Below, piece after piece: positions 1 through 11,086 of a stretch of 57,636 nt of DNA. Source of the stretch: Pelagibacterales bacterium MED-G42. GTDB lineage: Bacteria > Pseudomonadota > Alphaproteobacteria > Pelagibacterales > Pelagibacteraceae. The notes under the pieces are model-generated. The model was not told the origin of the DNA. It worked only from the letters and a program-made list of their open reading frames with translations, and did not search any database. How positions within the stretch are numbered: position 1 is the first letter of the stretch; every line of letters begins with the position of its first letter. The stretch spans positions 1-57,636 of the forward strand of contig NTJL01000004.1 of assembly GCA_002457485.1 (NCBI GenBank). Reading direction: 5' to 3'. The position numbers and the translations under genes are program-made.

Positions 1-2
1 AC

Positions 3-152
3 ACAGAGGTAAGATATAGCGAAGCAGAAAAGAAAGTAATAAGCGAACCAGTAAAACTTGAACAAAATTATAGAAACTTTGATTATGAAAGTCCATGGGA
101 AGGTACAAAATATATTAAAGAGGAATTAGAAAACAATGACAAAAAAAATTAA
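3..152 (+). CDS. nuoC: NADH-quinone oxidoreductase subunit C, 3' end (partial)
   Basis: The window opens inside this gene; about 49 C-terminal codons are visible and end at TAA 150-152. The tail contains the [14 protein letters not shown] segment common at the end of NuoC (30-kDa subunit of complex I). Its last 17 bases overlap the start of nuoD, which supports translational coupling. NuoC lies in the peripheral arm next to NuoD and carries no redox centre. The 5' part, and presumably nuoA and nuoB, lie upstream of the window. The identification rests on the short tail plus the position immediately before nuoD. Confidence 0.85.
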   Translation, partial: TEVRYSEAEKKVISEPVKLEQNYRNFDYESPWEGTKYIKEELENNDKKN

Positions 153-1311
153 AAATTTAAATTTAAATTTTGGACCCCAGCATCCTGCAGCTCACGGAGT
201 ATTAAGACTAATTTTAGAACTTGATGGTGAAGTTGTAGAGAAAGCAGATCCACACATTGGACTATTACATAGAGGTACGGAAAAATTAATTGAAAGTAAA
301 ACTTATATGCAAGCAGTTCCTTACTTTGATCGGTTAGATTATGTTGCTCCAATGAATCAAGAGCATGCTTTTGCTTTAGCAACAGAGAAAATTCTTGAAT
401 TAGATGTACCAATCAGGGCAAAGTATATAAGAGTAATTTTTTGTGAGATTGGCCGAATTTTAAGTCATATTTTAAATGTCACTACTCAAGCTATGGATGT
501 TGGAGCCTTAACCCCTACACTATGGGGATTTGAGGAAAGAGAAAAGTTAATGGGATTTTATGAGAGAGTTTCGGGTTCAAGACTTCATGCTAATTATTTT
601 AGAGCTGGAGGAGTTCATCAAGATTTACCACAAGGTTTGGAGGAAGATATAGCTGAATTTTGTGAGACATTTCCAAAAATAATTAATGATTTAGAAAGCT
701 TATTAACTGACAATAGAATTTTCAAACAAAGAAATGTGGACATTGGAGTTGTTACAAAAGAAGACGCGTTAGACTATTCTTTTTCAGGTGTTATGATTAG
801 GGGATCAGGCGTACCATGGGACTTGAGAAAATCTCAACCATACGAATGTTATGAACAATTAGATTTTAAAATTCCAGTTGGAAAAAATGGAGACTGTTAT
901 GATCGATACTTATGCAGAATAGAGGAAATGAAAGAAAGCGTATCAATAATTAAACAGTGTCTTGCAAAAATGGAGAAGGGTCCAATTAAATCATTAGATG
1001 GAAAAATAAGCCCACCATCTAAAAAAGAAATTAAAGAGTCAATGGAAGCTCTTATTCATCATTTTAAACTTTTTACAGAAGGTTATAGAGTTCCCAAGGA
1101 TGAAATATATACAGCAGTTGAAGCTCCAAAAGGAGAGTTTGGTGTTTACCTAATTTCAGATGGATCGAATAAACCATACAAATGTAAAATAAGAGCTCCT
1201 GGATTTTCACATCTTCAGTCAATGGATTATCTCATTAAAGGACATATGCTAGCCGATGTACCAGCAGTATTAGGTTCTTTAGATATAGTTTTTGGAGAGG
1301 TAGACAGATGA
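136..1311 (+). CDS. nuoD: NADH-quinone oxidoreductase subunit D
   Basis: This is the 49-kDa subunit of complex I. Together with NuoB and NuoH it forms the quinone-reduction site at the base of the peripheral arm. The N-terminus has the family signature [11 protein letters not shown] (residues 11-21), whose His residues line the quinone pocket. It is followed by [10 protein letters not shown] and the RLDYVAPM segment that carries the quinone-contacting Tyr. The C-terminus ends in the invariant block RAPGFSHLQ ... [13 protein letters not shown]. At 391 aa it is normal length for the alphaproteobacterial/mitochondrial type. Its start lies inside the nuoC tail and its stop overlaps the nuoE start (ATGA). 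Confidence 0.98.
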   Translation: MTKKIKNLNLNFGPQHPAAHGVLRLILELDGEVVEKADPHIGLLHRGTEKLIESKTYMQAVPYFDRLDYVAPMNQEHAFALATEKILELDVPIRAKYIRVIFCEIGRILSHILNVTTQAMDVGALTPTLWGFEEREKLMGFYERVSGSRLHANYFRAGGVHQDLPQGLEEDIAEFCETFPKIINDLESLLTDNRIFKQRNVDIGVVTKEDALDYSFSGVMIRGSGVPWDLRKSQPYECYEQLDFKIPVGKNGDCYDRYLCRIEEMKESVSIIKQCLAKMEKGPIKSLDGKISPPSKKEIKESMEALIHHFKLFTEGYRVPKDEIYTAVEAPKGEFGVYLISDGSNKPYKCKIRAPGFSHLQSMDYLIKGHMLADVPAVLGSLDIVFGEVDR

Positions 1312-1916
1312 GTTTAAGAAGACCTGCAAAAAATCAACCAGAAACTTTTGAGTTCAACTCCTCCTCGTTAGAAGAAGCAAACAAAATAGTTTCAAAATAT
1401 CCTGAAGGTAAACAACAAAGTGCTGTTATGGCTTTACTATATATTGCTCAAAAACAGAATGATAACTGGATTCCTTTAGTGGCTATGAAATATATCGCAA
1501 AGTTATTAGATATGCCTTACATAAAAGTTTATGAGGTAGCAACTTTTTATTCTATGTACAACTTATCACCAGTAGGAAAGTATTTTATTCAGGTCTGTAC
1601 TACTACTCCTTGTATGATTAGAGGAGCAAATAAATTAGTTGAGGCTTGTAAAGAAAAAATTTCAGAAAAAGAAAATGAGTTATCTAATGATAATAGTTGT
1701 TCTTGGATGGAGGTAGAGTGTTTGGGGGCGTGTGTGAATGCTCCGATGTTGCAAATTAATGATGATTATTATGAAGATTTAGATAAAGAAAAGACAATTG
1801 AAATATTTGAAAAAATTTTAAAAGATGAAACTCCTAAACCGGGCTCATATCGAGGTCGATCAAATACAGAGCCAGAAAATAATAGAAAAACACTCATGGA
1901 TATAAAAAATGCTTAA
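1308..1916 (+). CDS. nuoE: NADH-quinone oxidoreductase subunit E
   Basis: This is the 24-kDa thioredoxin-like subunit of the NADH dehydrogenase module. It binds the off-path 2Fe-2S cluster N1a. The four expected ligands are visible as C97, C102, C138 and C142, in contexts [12 protein letters not shown] and [11 protein letters not shown]. The N-terminal helical part includes the conserved [12 protein letters not shown] region. The start overlaps the nuoD stop by 4 bases. The 3' end overlaps nuoF by 8 bases through the octamer ATGCTTAA. At 202 aa it is in the normal range; the last ~40 residues are polar and poorly conserved, as is usual. Confidence 0.97.
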   Translation: MSLRRPAKNQPETFEFNSSSLEEANKIVSKYPEGKQQSAVMALLYIAQKQNDNWIPLVAMKYIAKLLDMPYIKVYEVATFYSMYNLSPVGKYFIQVCTTTPCMIRGANKLVEACKEKISEKENELSNDNSCSWMEVECLGACVNAPMLQINDDYYEDLDKEKTIEIFEKILKDETPKPGSYRGRSNTEPENNRKTLMDIKNA

Positions 1917-3240
1917 AGATCAAGATAGAATATTTAAAAATTTATACAACGATATGGGTGCAGATGTTAAATCTGCTCAAACAAGAGGTGACTGGGTAAA
2001 CACTTCGGATTTGATAGCAAAAGGAAGAGATTGGATTATTAATGAAGTAAAAGATTCTCAGTTAAGAGGTAGAGGGGGAGCAGGATTTCCCACAGGTTTA
2101 AAGTGGTCTTTTGCTCCTAAAGAAGTTGGATCTAGGCCACATTATTTAGTGATCAATGCAGATGAGTCCGAACCAGGTACATGCAAAGATAGAGACATTC
2201 TTAGATTTGAACCTCACAAACTAATTGAAGGATGTCTTATAGCTTCCTATGCTGTTCAAGCTCATGTTTGCTATATTTATATAAGAGGTGAATATTTTAT
2301 TGAGGGTCAAAGACTTCAAGCAGCCATTGATGAGGCCTATGAAAAAAAATTAATAGGTAAAAATTCAGCTGGTACAGGTTGGGATTTAGACATTTATATT
2401 CACTATGGTGCAGGAGCTTACATTTGTGGTGAAGAAACAGCTTTATTAGAGAGTATAGAAGGTAAAAAAGGTCAACCAAGATTAAAACCACCATTCCCAG
2501 CATTAATAGGACTTTATGGATGTCCAACAATTATAAATAATGTTGAAACAATAGCTGTAGTTCCAACAATTCTTAGAAGAGGTGGAAAATGGTTTTCTTC
2601 TTTAGGGAGAGAAAAAAATACTGGTACAAAAATTTTTTGTATATCAGGTAATGTTAATAATCCATGCAATGTTGAAGAAGAGATGAATATACCTTTAAAA
2701 GAATTAATTGAAGTCCATGCTGGAGGAGTAATTGGAGGATGGGAAAATTTACAAGCTGTTATTCCGGGTGGTTCATCAATGCCTTTAATACCAAAAGAAA
2801 AATGTGACACGTTAACCATGGATTTTGATTCATTAATGGCTGAAAAAAGTGGATTAGGAACCGCAGGAATTGTTGTAATTAATAAAGATCAAGACATTAT
2901 TAAATGTATGGCAAGGATAGCAAGATTTTATAAACATGAAAGCTGTGGTCAATGTACACCATGTAGAGAAGGTTCTGGATGGATGTGGAGAATGCTAGAA
3001 AGAATGGCAAAAGGAGAAGCTACGAAAGACGAAGTAGATATGTTAGGTGATGTAACAAACCAAATAGCTGGTCACACTATCTGTGCATTTGGTGAAGGAT
3101 CATCATGGCCTGTACAGGGATTGTTAAGACATTTTAAAAAAGAAATCGAGGAAAGAAATAATTTAGATCCTATTGTTCAGAAAAAAAATAATATTCCTTA
3201 TTTAGTTGATCAACATTTGTTAGATAAAGAAAATGCTTAA
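1909..3240 (+). CDS. nuoF: NADH-quinone oxidoreductase subunit F
   Basis: This is the 51-kDa subunit. It binds FMN, accepts the hydride from NADH and passes electrons to 4Fe-4S cluster N3. Visible motifs are the nucleotide/FMN loop [11 protein letters not shown] at residues 53-63, the second glycine-rich loop [13 protein letters not shown], and the cluster ligands C346, C349, C352 ([12 protein letters not shown]) and C392 (TICAFGEG). At 443 aa it is full length. It starts 8 bases inside nuoE and its stop overlaps nuoG by the same 8-base arrangement. It works with NuoE and NuoG as the electron-input module. Confidence 0.98.
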   Translation: MLKDQDRIFKNLYNDMGADVKSAQTRGDWVNTSDLIAKGRDWIINEVKDSQLRGRGGAGFPTGLKWSFAPKEVGSRPHYLVINADESEPGTCKDRDILRFEPHKLIEGCLIASYAVQAHVCYIYIRGEYFIEGQRLQAAIDEAYEKKLIGKNSAGTGWDLDIYIHYGAGAYICGEETALLESIEGKKGQPRLKPPFPALIGLYGCPTIINNVETIAVVPTILRRGGKWFSSLGREKNTGTKIFCISGNVNNPCNVEEEMNIPLKELIEVHAGGVIGGWENLQAVIPGGSSMPLIPKEKCDTLTMDFDSLMAEKSGLGTAGIVVINKDQDIIKCMARIARFYKHESCGQCTPCREGSGWMWRMLERMAKGEATKDEVDMLGDVTNQIAGHTICAFGEGSSWPVQGLLRHFKKEIEERNNLDPIVQKKNNIPYLVDQHLLDKENA

Positions 3241-5263
3241 ATTAAAAGTTAATGATATAGAAGTGGAGATAGATGAGGGTTTGACAGTTTTGCAAGCTTG
3301 CGAAAAAGCAGGAGTTGAAATTCCACGGTTTTGTTACCATGAAAAACTATCTATAGCAGGTAACTGCAGAATGTGTTTGGTTGAGATGGAAAAATCTCCT
3401 AAACCTGTTGCATCTTGTGCAATGCCAGCTGCTGAAGGAATGAATATTAAAACTAATACACCTTTTGTTGAAAAAGCAAGAAAGGGAGTAATGGAATTTT
3501 TATTGGCTAATCATCCTTTAGATTGCCCAGTATGCGACCAAGGTGGTGAATGTGATCTTCAAGATCAATCTATGTTTTATGGTGTAGATAAATCTAGATT
3601 TAAAGAAAATAAACGAGCTGTTCCAGAAAAATATATGGGGCCATTAATAAAAACTCAAATGACAAGATGTATTCATTGTACTAGATGCGTAAGATTTGCG
3701 ACTGAAATCGCCGGAGTTTCTGAAATTGGTGCAATCGGTAGAGGTGAAGATATGCAAATAACAACATACTTAGAAGAAGCTATGCAATCTGAATTATCTG
3801 CAAATGTAATAGATCTTTGTCCAGTAGGAGCTTTAACATCTAAACCTTATGTATTTGAGGCAAGACCTTGGGAACTAAAAAAAACAGAAACAATTGATGT
3901 AATGGATGCAGTTGGATCAAATGTGAGAGTAGATACATATGAATGGGAAGTCAAAAGAGTTTTACCATTGATTAATGAGGACATTAATGAAGAATGGATT
4001 TCAGATAAGACAAGATATGCGTGTGATGGCTTATTGAATCAAAGATTAGATACACCTTATATAAAATATAATGATAAATTTGAAAAAGCTTCATGGGATG
4101 AAGTGTTTAAAATTATTAAATCTAAATTTGAAAACGCATCTAAAGATAAGATTTGTGGTTTTGTTGGTGACTTAACCAATATGGAAACAGGATATATCTT
4201 TAAAGAATTTTTTGATAGAACCTTAAATAATAGTAATTATGACTCAAGATCAGATAACAGATTTGTAGATAATTCTGAAAGAGAGAATTATATATTTAAT
4301 TCTACTATAAATGGAATTGAAGATTCAGATTTGATTTTTTTAATTGGTGCAAATCCGAGATATGAAGCCACAATCTTAAACGCAAGAATTCGAAAAGCTT
4401 ATGTAAATAATAAAACTAAAGTAATCTCATTAAACGATGTTGGTGACCTTACCTATCCTTATGAAAAGTTAGATGGTCAAACTCAATCAATAAAAACTAT
4501 TTTTGAGGGTTTAAATGAAATATCTAAAGATATTATTAGTGCAAATAAGCCAATGATTGTGATAGGCGAGTCACTATTAAAATTAAATTCAGCAAAACAT
4601 TTATTTAATTTAATTAAAAACTTTTTAAAGAAAAATAATAAATTCACTGACAACTGGAATCCTTTAAATATTTTATCTTGTGATGCAGCTACAGTAGGCA
4701 ATTTTGATTTGGGAATATTAAATAATAGAATAAATTTATTGGAAGAATTAAAATCAAATAAATTCGAAATTGTTTATCTAGCTGGACAAGATAACTTAGA
4801 ATTTAATAAAAAAGATGAATTTATAATTTATCAAGGTAGTCATGGAGACAAGGGAGCAGAGATAGCAGATATTATCTTGCCAGGATCAGCTTACACGGAA
4901 CAGGATGGATATTTTACAAATTTAGAGGGGAAAATACAAAAAGCACATAAAGCATCTTACCCCCCAGGAGAAGCTAAAGAAGACTGGCAAATTATTAATG
5001 AATTAGCTGAAGTCATGAATAGTCGAAAATTATTTAATAATAAAGAGGAATTAGAAAGCAGCATGTTTAATTATATAAAACTTCAACAAGAAAACAAAAG
5101 TTTAAATCATGAAGAAATAGAAACTCCAAATTTACAAAATGAAAAATTAAATATTAAATTAAAAGATTATTATTTTTCAAATGTTATTGCTAAATCCTCA
5201 AAAACTATGATTGAGTGTAACAATTCTAAACTAAACCTAAAGTCCACTGGAACAGAAGGTTAA
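3233..5263 (+). CDS. nuoG: NADH-quinone oxidoreductase subunit G
   Basis: This is the 75-kDa iron-sulfur subunit that conducts electrons from NuoF toward NuoI. N-terminal ligands are visible: 2Fe-2S N1b at C34, C45, C48 and C62; a His-ligated 4Fe-4S at H94, C98, C101 and C107; and a further 4Fe-4S at C146, C149, C152 and C196. The rest is a molybdopterin-oxidoreductase-like fold without an obvious cofactor site, as in mitochondrial-type NuoG. The extra N7 cluster motif of the E. coli type was not seen. At 676 aa it has normal alphaproteobacterial length. nuoH begins directly after its stop, with an AGAAGG ribosome-binding site inside the nuoG end. Confidence 0.97.
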   Translation: MLKLKVNDIEVEIDEGLTVLQACEKAGVEIPRFCYHEKLSIAGNCRMCLVEMEKSPKPVASCAMPAAEGMNIKTNTPFVEKARKGVMEFLLANHPLDCPVCDQGGECDLQDQSMFYGVDKSRFKENKRAVPEKYMGPLIKTQMTRCIHCTRCVRFATEIAGVSEIGAIGRGEDMQITTYLEEAMQSELSANVIDLCPVGALTSKPYVFEARPWELKKTETIDVMDAVGSNVRVDTYEWEVKRVLPLINEDINEEWISDKTRYACDGLLNQRLDTPYIKYNDKFEKASWDEVFKIIKSKFENASKDKICGFVGDLTNMETGYIFKEFFDRTLNNSNYDSRSDNRFVDNSERENYIFNSTINGIEDSDLIFLIGANPRYEATILNARIRKAYVNNKTKVISLNDVGDLTYPYEKLDGQTQSIKTIFEGLNEISKDIISANKPMIVIGESLLKLNSAKHLFNLIKNFLKKNNKFTDNWNPLNILSCDAATVGNFDLGILNNRINLLEELKSNKFEIVYLAGQDNLEFNKKDEFIIYQGSHGDKGAEIADIILPGSAYTEQDGYFTNLEGKIQKAHKASYPPGEAKEDWQIINELAEVMNSRKLFNNKEELESSMFNYIKLQQENKSLNHEEIETPNLQNEKLNIKLKDYYFSNVIAKSSKTMIECNNSKLNLKSTGTEG

Positions 5264-6262
5264 ATGGAATATTTAAGTATTTTTTTTGATCAAGTTTATA
5301 AAATTATTTTTTTACTCGTTCCAGTTCTGGTTTCTGTTGCTATGGTTGTTTGGCTTGATAGAAGAGTTTGGGCCTTTGTTCAAAAAAGACAAGGACCTAA
5401 TGTTGTAGGACCTTTTGGATTGTTACAAACTATTGCTGATGCATTAAAATATGCATTTAAAGAAATTATCATCCCATCAAGCTCAAACAAAGTAATTTTT
5501 ATCCTTGCGCCAATTGTAACAATGACACTTGCATTAATTGCTTGGGCCGTAATTCCATTTAGTGCAACTCAGGTTTTGGCTGATATCAATGTTGGAATTC
5601 TTTATTTATTTGCTGTTTCATCTCTTGGAGTTTATGGAATTATAATGGGTGGATGGGCTTCAAATTCTAAATATCCTTTCTTGGGAGCAATTAGATCTGC
5701 AGCTCAAATGGTTTCCTATGAGGTATCTATTGGAGTAATAATTATAAATGTTTTACTATGTGTAGGATCACTTAATTTAAATGATATTGTAATAGCTCAA
5801 CAAGACTTATGGTTTGTTATTCCTTTGTTCCCAATGTTTGTTATTTTTTTTATTTCAGCATTGGCTGAAACAAACAGACCACCATTTGATCTACCAGAAG
5901 CAGAAGCTGAATTGGTAGCCGGATATCAAACAGAATATTCTGGTATGATGTATGCTATGTTTTGGCTTGGTGAATATGCAAACATACTTTTAATGTGTGC
6001 AATTGGTTCAGTATTGTTTTTAGGTGGTTGGCTGTCTCCTCTTGAAATTTATCCTTTTACTTTAGTGCCTGGACCTGTTTGGTTAATACTAAAGATATTA
6101 TTATTATTTTTATTATTTGCTTTAGTAAAAGCAATTGTGCCAAGGTATAGATATGATCAATTGATGAGATTAGGCTGGAAAGTATTCCTTCCAATATCTT
6201 TAATATGGGTTGTTTTAACAGCAAGTTTTTTATTTTATTTTAATCTTTTACCGGTAAATTAA
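5264..6262 (+). CDS. nuoH: NADH-quinone oxidoreductase subunit H
   Basis: This is the ND1-type membrane subunit that forms the entry to the quinone chamber with NuoB and NuoD. The protein (332 aa) is hydrophobic with about eight or nine membrane segments. It has the conserved cytoplasmic loops [14 protein letters not shown] near residue 45 and [18 protein letters not shown] near residue 205. The acidic residues of the latter are known to matter for quinone chemistry and coupling. The start codon abuts the nuoG stop. There are no anomalies. Confidence 0.98.
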   Translation: MEYLSIFFDQVYKIIFLLVPVLVSVAMVVWLDRRVWAFVQKRQGPNVVGPFGLLQTIADALKYAFKEIIIPSSSNKVIFILAPIVTMTLALIAWAVIPFSATQVLADINVGILYLFAVSSLGVYGIIMGGWASNSKYPFLGAIRSAAQMVSYEVSIGVIIINVLLCVGSLNLNDIVIAQQDLWFVIPLFPMFVIFFISALAETNRPPFDLPEAEAELVAGYQTEYSGMMYAMFWLGEYANILLMCAIGSVLFLGGWLSPLEIYPFTLVPGPVWLILKILLLFLLFALVKAIVPRYRYDQLMRLGWKVFLPISLIWVVLTASFLFYFNLLPVN

Positions 6263-6264
6263 TT

Positions 6265-6750
6265 ATGAAAATATCAAGATTTTTTAAAACAATATTCATG
6301 ACAGATTTTGCTAGCGGTCTATACATGGCAATTAAAGAGGTTTTTAAATCAAAAAAAACAATCAATTATCCCTTTGAAAAAGGAAAAATAAGTCCACGTT
6401 TTAGAGGTCAGCATGCACTTAGACGATATCCAGATGGTGAGGAAAGATGTATTGCGTGTAAATTGTGTGAAGCTGTCTGTCCAGCTCAAGCTATCACGAT
6501 TGAATCATCACAAAGAGAGGATGGAAGTAGAAAAACCACCCGTTATGACATTGATATGATGAAATGTATTTATTGTGGCTTATGCGAAGAGTCTTGTCCT
6601 GTTGATGCAATTGTTCAAGGTCCGAACTTTGAATTTTCAACTGAAACAAGAGAAGAACTTTATTATACAAAAGATAAACTTTTAGATAACGGTGATAGAT
6701 GGGAAAATATTTTAGAGGCCAATATTAAAGCTGATAGTCCTCATAGATAA
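6265..6750 (+). CDS. nuoI: NADH-quinone oxidoreductase subunit I
   Basis: This ferredoxin-like subunit (TYKY) carries clusters N6a and N6b just before N2. Two complete 4Fe-4S motifs are visible: C62-x2-C65-x2-C68-x3-C72 and C101-x2-C104-x2-C107-x3-C111. An amphipathic N-terminal helix anchors the family on the membrane arm. At 161 aa it matches the alphaproteobacterial and mitochondrial form. It lies between nuoH and nuoJ with 1-2 base gaps, consistent with one polycistronic message. Confidence 0.98.
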   Translation: MKISRFFKTIFMTDFASGLYMAIKEVFKSKKTINYPFEKGKISPRFRGQHALRRYPDGEERCIACKLCEAVCPAQAITIESSQREDGSRKTTRYDIDMMKCIYCGLCEESCPVDAIVQGPNFEFSTETREELYYTKDKLLDNGDRWENILEANIKADSPHR

Positions 6751-6751
6751 A

Positions 6752-7384
6752 ATGATCGCACACTCTATATTTTTTTATACGTTTTCAATAATAGCCATTG
6801 TTTCAGCAATAATGGTTACTGCTTCAAAAAATACAGTTAATTCTGTTTTCTTTCTAATCTTAGATTTTATAAGCATTTCGTGTCTCTTTATAATGATTGG
6901 AGCAGAATTTTTAGGAATGATAATGCTCATTGTTTATGTTGGTGCTGTAGCAGTACTATTTTTATTTGTTGTAATGATGTTAAATGTTGCTCAGCAAAAA
7001 AATCAATGGTTTTCATCTGAAGACAACTCAAAACATATTCCAGTGGGTTTAATTATTGGTACTCTTATATTTGTTGAGTTAACTATAGTTATAGGTGGTT
7101 GGAAATATAAACCTGACTTATTTGATATAAACAATTCAATTGAAACCATTAAAGTCAGCAATACCCATTCTTTAGGACAAGTATTATACACAGACTATAT
7201 TCATGTATTCCAAATCAGTGGTATGATTTTGTTAGTTGCAATGATTGGTGCGATTGTTCTCACCTTTAGAAAAAGAGAAGGTGTAAAAATACAAAGTTAT
7301 ATAAAGCAAATTTCAAGAGAGAGATCTGACGGTGTAAGCGTAATAGAGGTTGAGTCTAATAAAGGAGTTAAGATTGATGACTGA
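6752..7384 (+). CDS. nuoJ: NADH-quinone oxidoreductase subunit J
   Basis: This ND6-type membrane subunit is part of the proton path near the quinone site. It is a 210-aa protein with five predicted membrane segments. The third contains the conserved [21 protein letters not shown] run, which includes the pi-bulge region known in ND6. The C-terminal ~30 residues are a polar cytoplasmic tail. The stop TGA overlaps nuoK by 8 bases. Confidence 0.96.
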   Translation: MIAHSIFFYTFSIIAIVSAIMVTASKNTVNSVFFLILDFISISCLFIMIGAEFLGMIMLIVYVGAVAVLFLFVVMMLNVAQQKNQWFSSEDNSKHIPVGLIIGTLIFVELTIVIGGWKYKPDLFDINNSIETIKVSNTHSLGQVLYTDYIHVFQISGMILLVAMIGAIVLTFRKREGVKIQSYIKQISRERSDGVSVIEVESNKGVKIDD

Positions 7385-7688
7385 AATAGGCCTAGGGCAT
7401 TATTTAACACTAGGAGCAATTATATTTTCAATTGGAATTATTGGTATTTTTTTAAATAGAAAAAATATTATCGTTATATTAATGAGTATCGAATTAATAT
7501 TGTTAGCTGTTAATATTAATTTAGTATCATTTTCAATTTTCTTAGGAGATTTAACTGGCCAGGTCTTTACTTTGTTTATTTTAACTGTAGCTGCAGCAGA
7601 GGCTGCAATAGGACTTGCAATTATTGTAGTTTATTATCGTAATTCTGGAACAATTAGAGTTGAAGAAATAGATAAGTTGAAAGGATAG
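7377..7688 (+). CDS. nuoK: NADH-quinone oxidoreductase subunit K
   Basis: This is the ND4L-type three-helix proton-channel subunit. The start was placed at ATG 7377 ([13 protein letters not shown]), giving 103 aa, the usual family length. A GGAG ribosome-binding site lies at 7364-7367 and there is an 8-base overlap with nuoJ. The reading frame extends upstream to 7350, but that would add nine residues not typical of NuoK. The two membrane-embedded glutamates of the family are visible ([11 protein letters not shown] and [11 protein letters not shown]). Confidence 0.95.
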   Translation: MTEIGLGHYLTLGAIIFSIGIIGIFLNRKNIIVILMSIELILLAVNINLVSFSIFLGDLTGQVFTLFILTVAAAEAAIGLAIIVVYYRNSGTIRVEEIDKLKG

Positions 7689-7690
7689 GG

Positions 7691-9604
7691 ATGGAACTTT
7701 CAATTGTATTTCTTCCATTAATCGCATCAATAATATCAGGCTTCTTTGGTAAACTTATTGGTGATAGAAATTCAGAAATAGCTACAAGTGCCTTAGTTTC
7801 AATTTCTGCATTGTTATCAATTTTTGTTTTATACCAAGTAATTGTAAATCAATATGAGGAAAATATAGTAATCGCAACATGGATTAACTCAGGTTCCTTA
7901 GATGTAAATTGGTCAATGTTAATCGATCCATTATCGGCAGTAATGCTTGTAGTGGTTACTTCTGTTTCCTCTTTAGTTCATATTTACTCAATTGGCTATA
8001 TGTCCCATGATCCGCATAAACCAAGATTTATGGCTTATTTATCTTTGTTTACATTTGCAATGCTTATGCTTGTTACTTCAGATAATTTTGTTCAATTATT
8101 TTTTGGATGGGAGGGAGTAGGGTTATGTTCGTATTTTTTAATAGGTTTTTGGTTTAAAAAAGAAAGTGCTAATGCTGCAGCAATAAAAGCATTTGTTGTA
8201 AATCGTGTTGGAGACTTTGGTTTTGCTTTAGGAATTTTTTTAATATTCTATTTGTTTGGTACAGTAAATTATTCTGAAGTATTTCAACAAATCCCAACAG
8301 TTGTTGATAAAAAATTATTGTTTTTAGGAATTGAGATAAAATCTATAGATTTGATTTGCTTACTTTTATTTATTGGTGCAATGGGTAAGTCAGCTCAAAT
8401 TTTATTACATACCTGGTTGCCAGATGCAATGGAAGGTCCAACACCAGTTTCTGCATTAATACATGCAGCTACTATGGTAACTGCAGGAGTATTTTTAGTA
8501 GTAAGATGTTCGCCTATTTATGAATACTCACCGTTAATACTAAATTTCATAACTATTATTGGAATGACTACAGCTTTCTTTGCAGCAACAGTGGCTTTAG
8601 TTCAAACTGACATCAAAAAAATTATTGCATATTCAACGTGTAGTCAATTAGGATATATGTTTTTTGCAGCCGGAGTTGGTGCTTACAACGTTGCAATGTT
8701 TCATTTATTTACTCATGCTTTTTTCAAAGCTTTACTCTTTTTAGGATCTGGCTCTGTCATTCATGCTTTTAAAGATGAACAAAATATTAACAAAATGGGC
8801 GGTGTTTGGAAAAAATTACCTTACACTTATGCTTTAATGATCATTGGTACACTAGCATTAACTGGTTTTCCTTTCCTATCAGGTTTTTACTCAAAAGATG
8901 CAATTATAGAATTTGCTTACTTAAAAGGAAATACAACAGGTTATTACGCATCTGGTATAGGAATTTTAACTGCATTTTTGACATCAATATATTCGTGGAG
9001 ACTAATTTTTAAAACTTTCCACGGAGATTACAATAACCGAACTATAAAAATAGAAGAAACCCACGAGTCTCCATTGGTAATGTTAATTCCACTATTTATT
9101 CTTTCCATTGGTGCAGTTTTTGCTGGTTTTTTATTTAAAGATCTTTTTATAGGTCATGGAGGTGAAAATTATTTTTGGTCAGAGTCTATAATGTTTTTAG
9201 AACCTTTAAGTACAGATCATCCACCTATGTGGTTTTTACTTTTAACACCGTGTCTGGTATTGATATCAATTCCTTTTGCCTATTATCTATTTGTTAAGAA
9301 TAAAGAAATTCCAAAAGGAATAGTGTCAATAAACAAACCTTTATATAATTTTTTAGTAAATAAATGGTACTTTGATGAATTATACGAAGTTTTATTTATT
9401 AAAACTTCTAAACGTTTAGGTTTATTTTTATGGAAATTTTTTGACGGAACCATAATTGATGGCTTTGGTCCAGATGGGATTTCTTCTTTTATAAAAAAAT
9501 GTTCAATTAAAGCAAATAAATTCCAAAGTGGCTTCATTTATCAATATGCATTTATAATGCTTGTGGGTTTTTCAGCTTTTCTAACCTTTTTAATAGTTAG
9601 ATAA
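7691..9604 (+). CDS. nuoL: NADH-quinone oxidoreductase subunit L
   Basis: This is the distal antiporter-like proton-pumping subunit of complex I, 637 aa with many membrane helices. The conserved blocks HTWLPDAMEGPTPVSALIHA (about residues 238-257) and the FFGWEGVGLCSYFLIGFW glutamate helix are present. Downstream there is the long region expected to form the lateral amphipathic helix and final anchor. The stop TAA shares one base with the nuoM start (TAATG). Confidence 0.98.
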   Translation: MELSIVFLPLIASIISGFFGKLIGDRNSEIATSALVSISALLSIFVLYQVIVNQYEENIVIATWINSGSLDVNWSMLIDPLSAVMLVVVTSVSSLVHIYSIGYMSHDPHKPRFMAYLSLFTFAMLMLVTSDNFVQLFFGWEGVGLCSYFLIGFWFKKESANAAAIKAFVVNRVGDFGFALGIFLIFYLFGTVNYSEVFQQIPTVVDKKLLFLGIEIKSIDLICLLLFIGAMGKSAQILLHTWLPDAMEGPTPVSALIHAATMVTAGVFLVVRCSPIYEYSPLILNFITIIGMTTAFFAATVALVQTDIKKIIAYSTCSQLGYMFFAAGVGAYNVAMFHLFTHAFFKALLFLGSGSVIHAFKDEQNINKMGGVWKKLPYTYALMIIGTLALTGFPFLSGFYSKDAIIEFAYLKGNTTGYYASGIGILTAFLTSIYSWRLIFKTFHGDYNNRTIKIEETHESPLVMLIPLFILSIGAVFAGFLFKDLFIGHGGENYFWSESIMFLEPLSTDHPPMWFLLLTPCLVLISIPFAYYLFVKNKEIPKGIVSINKPLYNFLVNKWYFDELYEVLFIKTSKRLGLFLWKFFDGTIIDGFGPDGISSFIKKCSIKANKFQSGFIYQYAFIMLVGFSAFLTFLIVR

Positions 9605-11085
9605 TGAATTTTCCAATCCTATCATCTTTAATCTTATTACCAATAGTTGGAGCACTTTTTTTATTTTTTACTAAAGATAAAGATGGAAATAATTTAACTG
9701 CAAAATATGTTGCTTTATTTACTACAATTGTAAATTTTTTAATTTCAATTTATCTATGGATATCTTTTGACCCCACAACTTCCTCTTTTCAATTTGTAGA
9801 AGAAAGGAATTGGATAAAAGATTTTATTAATTACAAAGTTGGAGTAGATGGTATTTCAATCTTATTTATTTTATTAACAACTTTTATAACACCTCTTTGT
9901 GTTGTTTCTGTAAACAACTCTATAAAGAACAGGTTAAGAGATTTTTTAATTGCAATATTAATTATGGAAAGTTTCATGATTGGAGTTTTTTGTGCTCTTG
10001 ATTTGGTTGTCTTTTATTTATTCTTTGAAGCTGGATTAATTCCAATGTTTTTAATAATTGGTATTTGGGGAGGTTCAAAAAGAGTTTATTCGGCATTCAA
10101 ATTTTTTCTATATACTTTACTAGGATCTGTTCTGATGTTAGTCGCAATAATATCTATTTACTGGATATCAGGGACTACAGATGTGATTAAACTTTACGAG
10201 TTAGGTATTGACGCAAAATACCAAAATCTTTTATGGCTTGCTTTCTTTAGTTCTTTTGCAGTTAAAACGCCAATGTGGCCAGTTCATACATGGTTGCCAG
10301 ATGCACATGTAGAGGCTCCAACTGCAGGATCTGTTCTTTTGGCAGCAATATTACTTAAAATGGCTGGCTATGGTTTTATTAGATTTTCTCTTGGACTTTT
10401 TCCTGTTGCCTCGGAAGTTTTTACACCTTTAGTTTATACTTTAAGTGTAATAGCTATTATTTTCACCTCTTTTATAGCTTTGATGCAAGAGGATATGAAA
10501 AAACTAATTGCTTACTCATCAATTGCTCACATGGGTTTTGTTACTCTTGGGATTTTTACATTACAACAACAGGGTATTGAAGGTAGTATAATCCAGATGA
10601 TAAGTCATGGACTAGTTTCTGCGGCTCTATTTTTATGTGTTGGTGTTGTATATGACAGAATGCATTCAAGATTAATTAAATCGTATGGTGGCATAGTTAC
10701 AATTATACCAAAATACTCTATTTTATTCATGTTATTTACATTAGCAGCGCTAGGTTTACCCGGTACATTTGGGTTTATTGGGGAATTTTTAATCTTAATG
10801 GGAGCTTTCAAAGACAATTTTTTAGTGGCAGTTATTGCAAGCTTTGGAGTAATTTTAGGAGCTGCATACATGCTGTGGCTTTATAAAAGAGTTGTTTTTG
10901 GAAAATTAGTTAATGAAGATTTAAAACAAATGATGGATTTGAATAGATCTGAGTATTTAATATTAACTTGTTTGGCAGTTCCAACATTATTTTTTGGATT
11001 TTATCCAGAACCACTATTCAACACAATAGAAGTTTCTGTTTCAGATTTAATCAACATGCATAATTCAAATATAGCGAGCAATTAG
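9604..11085 (+). CDS. nuoM: NADH-quinone oxidoreductase subunit M
   Basis: This is the middle antiporter-like proton-pumping subunit (ND4 type), 493 aa. Key elements are the LFFEAGLIPMFLIIGIWG helix with its essential Glu and the HTWLPDAHVEAPTAGSVLLA block with the broken-helix region. The SHGLVSAALFL segment is also present. It sits between nuoL and nuoN with no gap, as in the canonical operon order. Confidence 0.98.
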   Translation: MNFPILSSLILLPIVGALFLFFTKDKDGNNLTAKYVALFTTIVNFLISIYLWISFDPTTSSFQFVEERNWIKDFINYKVGVDGISILFILLTTFITPLCVVSVNNSIKNRLRDFLIAILIMESFMIGVFCALDLVVFYLFFEAGLIPMFLIIGIWGGSKRVYSAFKFFLYTLLGSVLMLVAIISIYWISGTTDVIKLYELGIDAKYQNLLWLAFFSSFAVKTPMWPVHTWLPDAHVEAPTAGSVLLAAILLKMAGYGFIRFSLGLFPVASEVFTPLVYTLSVIAIIFTSFIALMQEDMKKLIAYSSIAHMGFVTLGIFTLQQQGIEGSIIQMISHGLVSAALFLCVGVVYDRMHSRLIKSYGGIVTIIPKYSILFMLFTLAALGLPGTFGFIGEFLILMGAFKDNFLVAVIASFGVILGAAYMLWLYKRVVFGKLVNEDLKQMMDLNRSEYLILTCLAVPTLFFGFYPEPLFNTIEVSVSDLINMHNSNIASN

Positions 11086-11086
11086 T

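Noticed and set aside
2514..2819. 101-aa minus-strand open frame inside nuoF
   Set aside because: It is antisense to conserved nuoF coding sequence, so it is a shadow frame.
7350..7376. Upstream start for nuoK
   Set aside because: It would add nine residues that NuoK proteins do not have. ATG 7377 has a GGAG site and the usual 8-base overlap with nuoJ.
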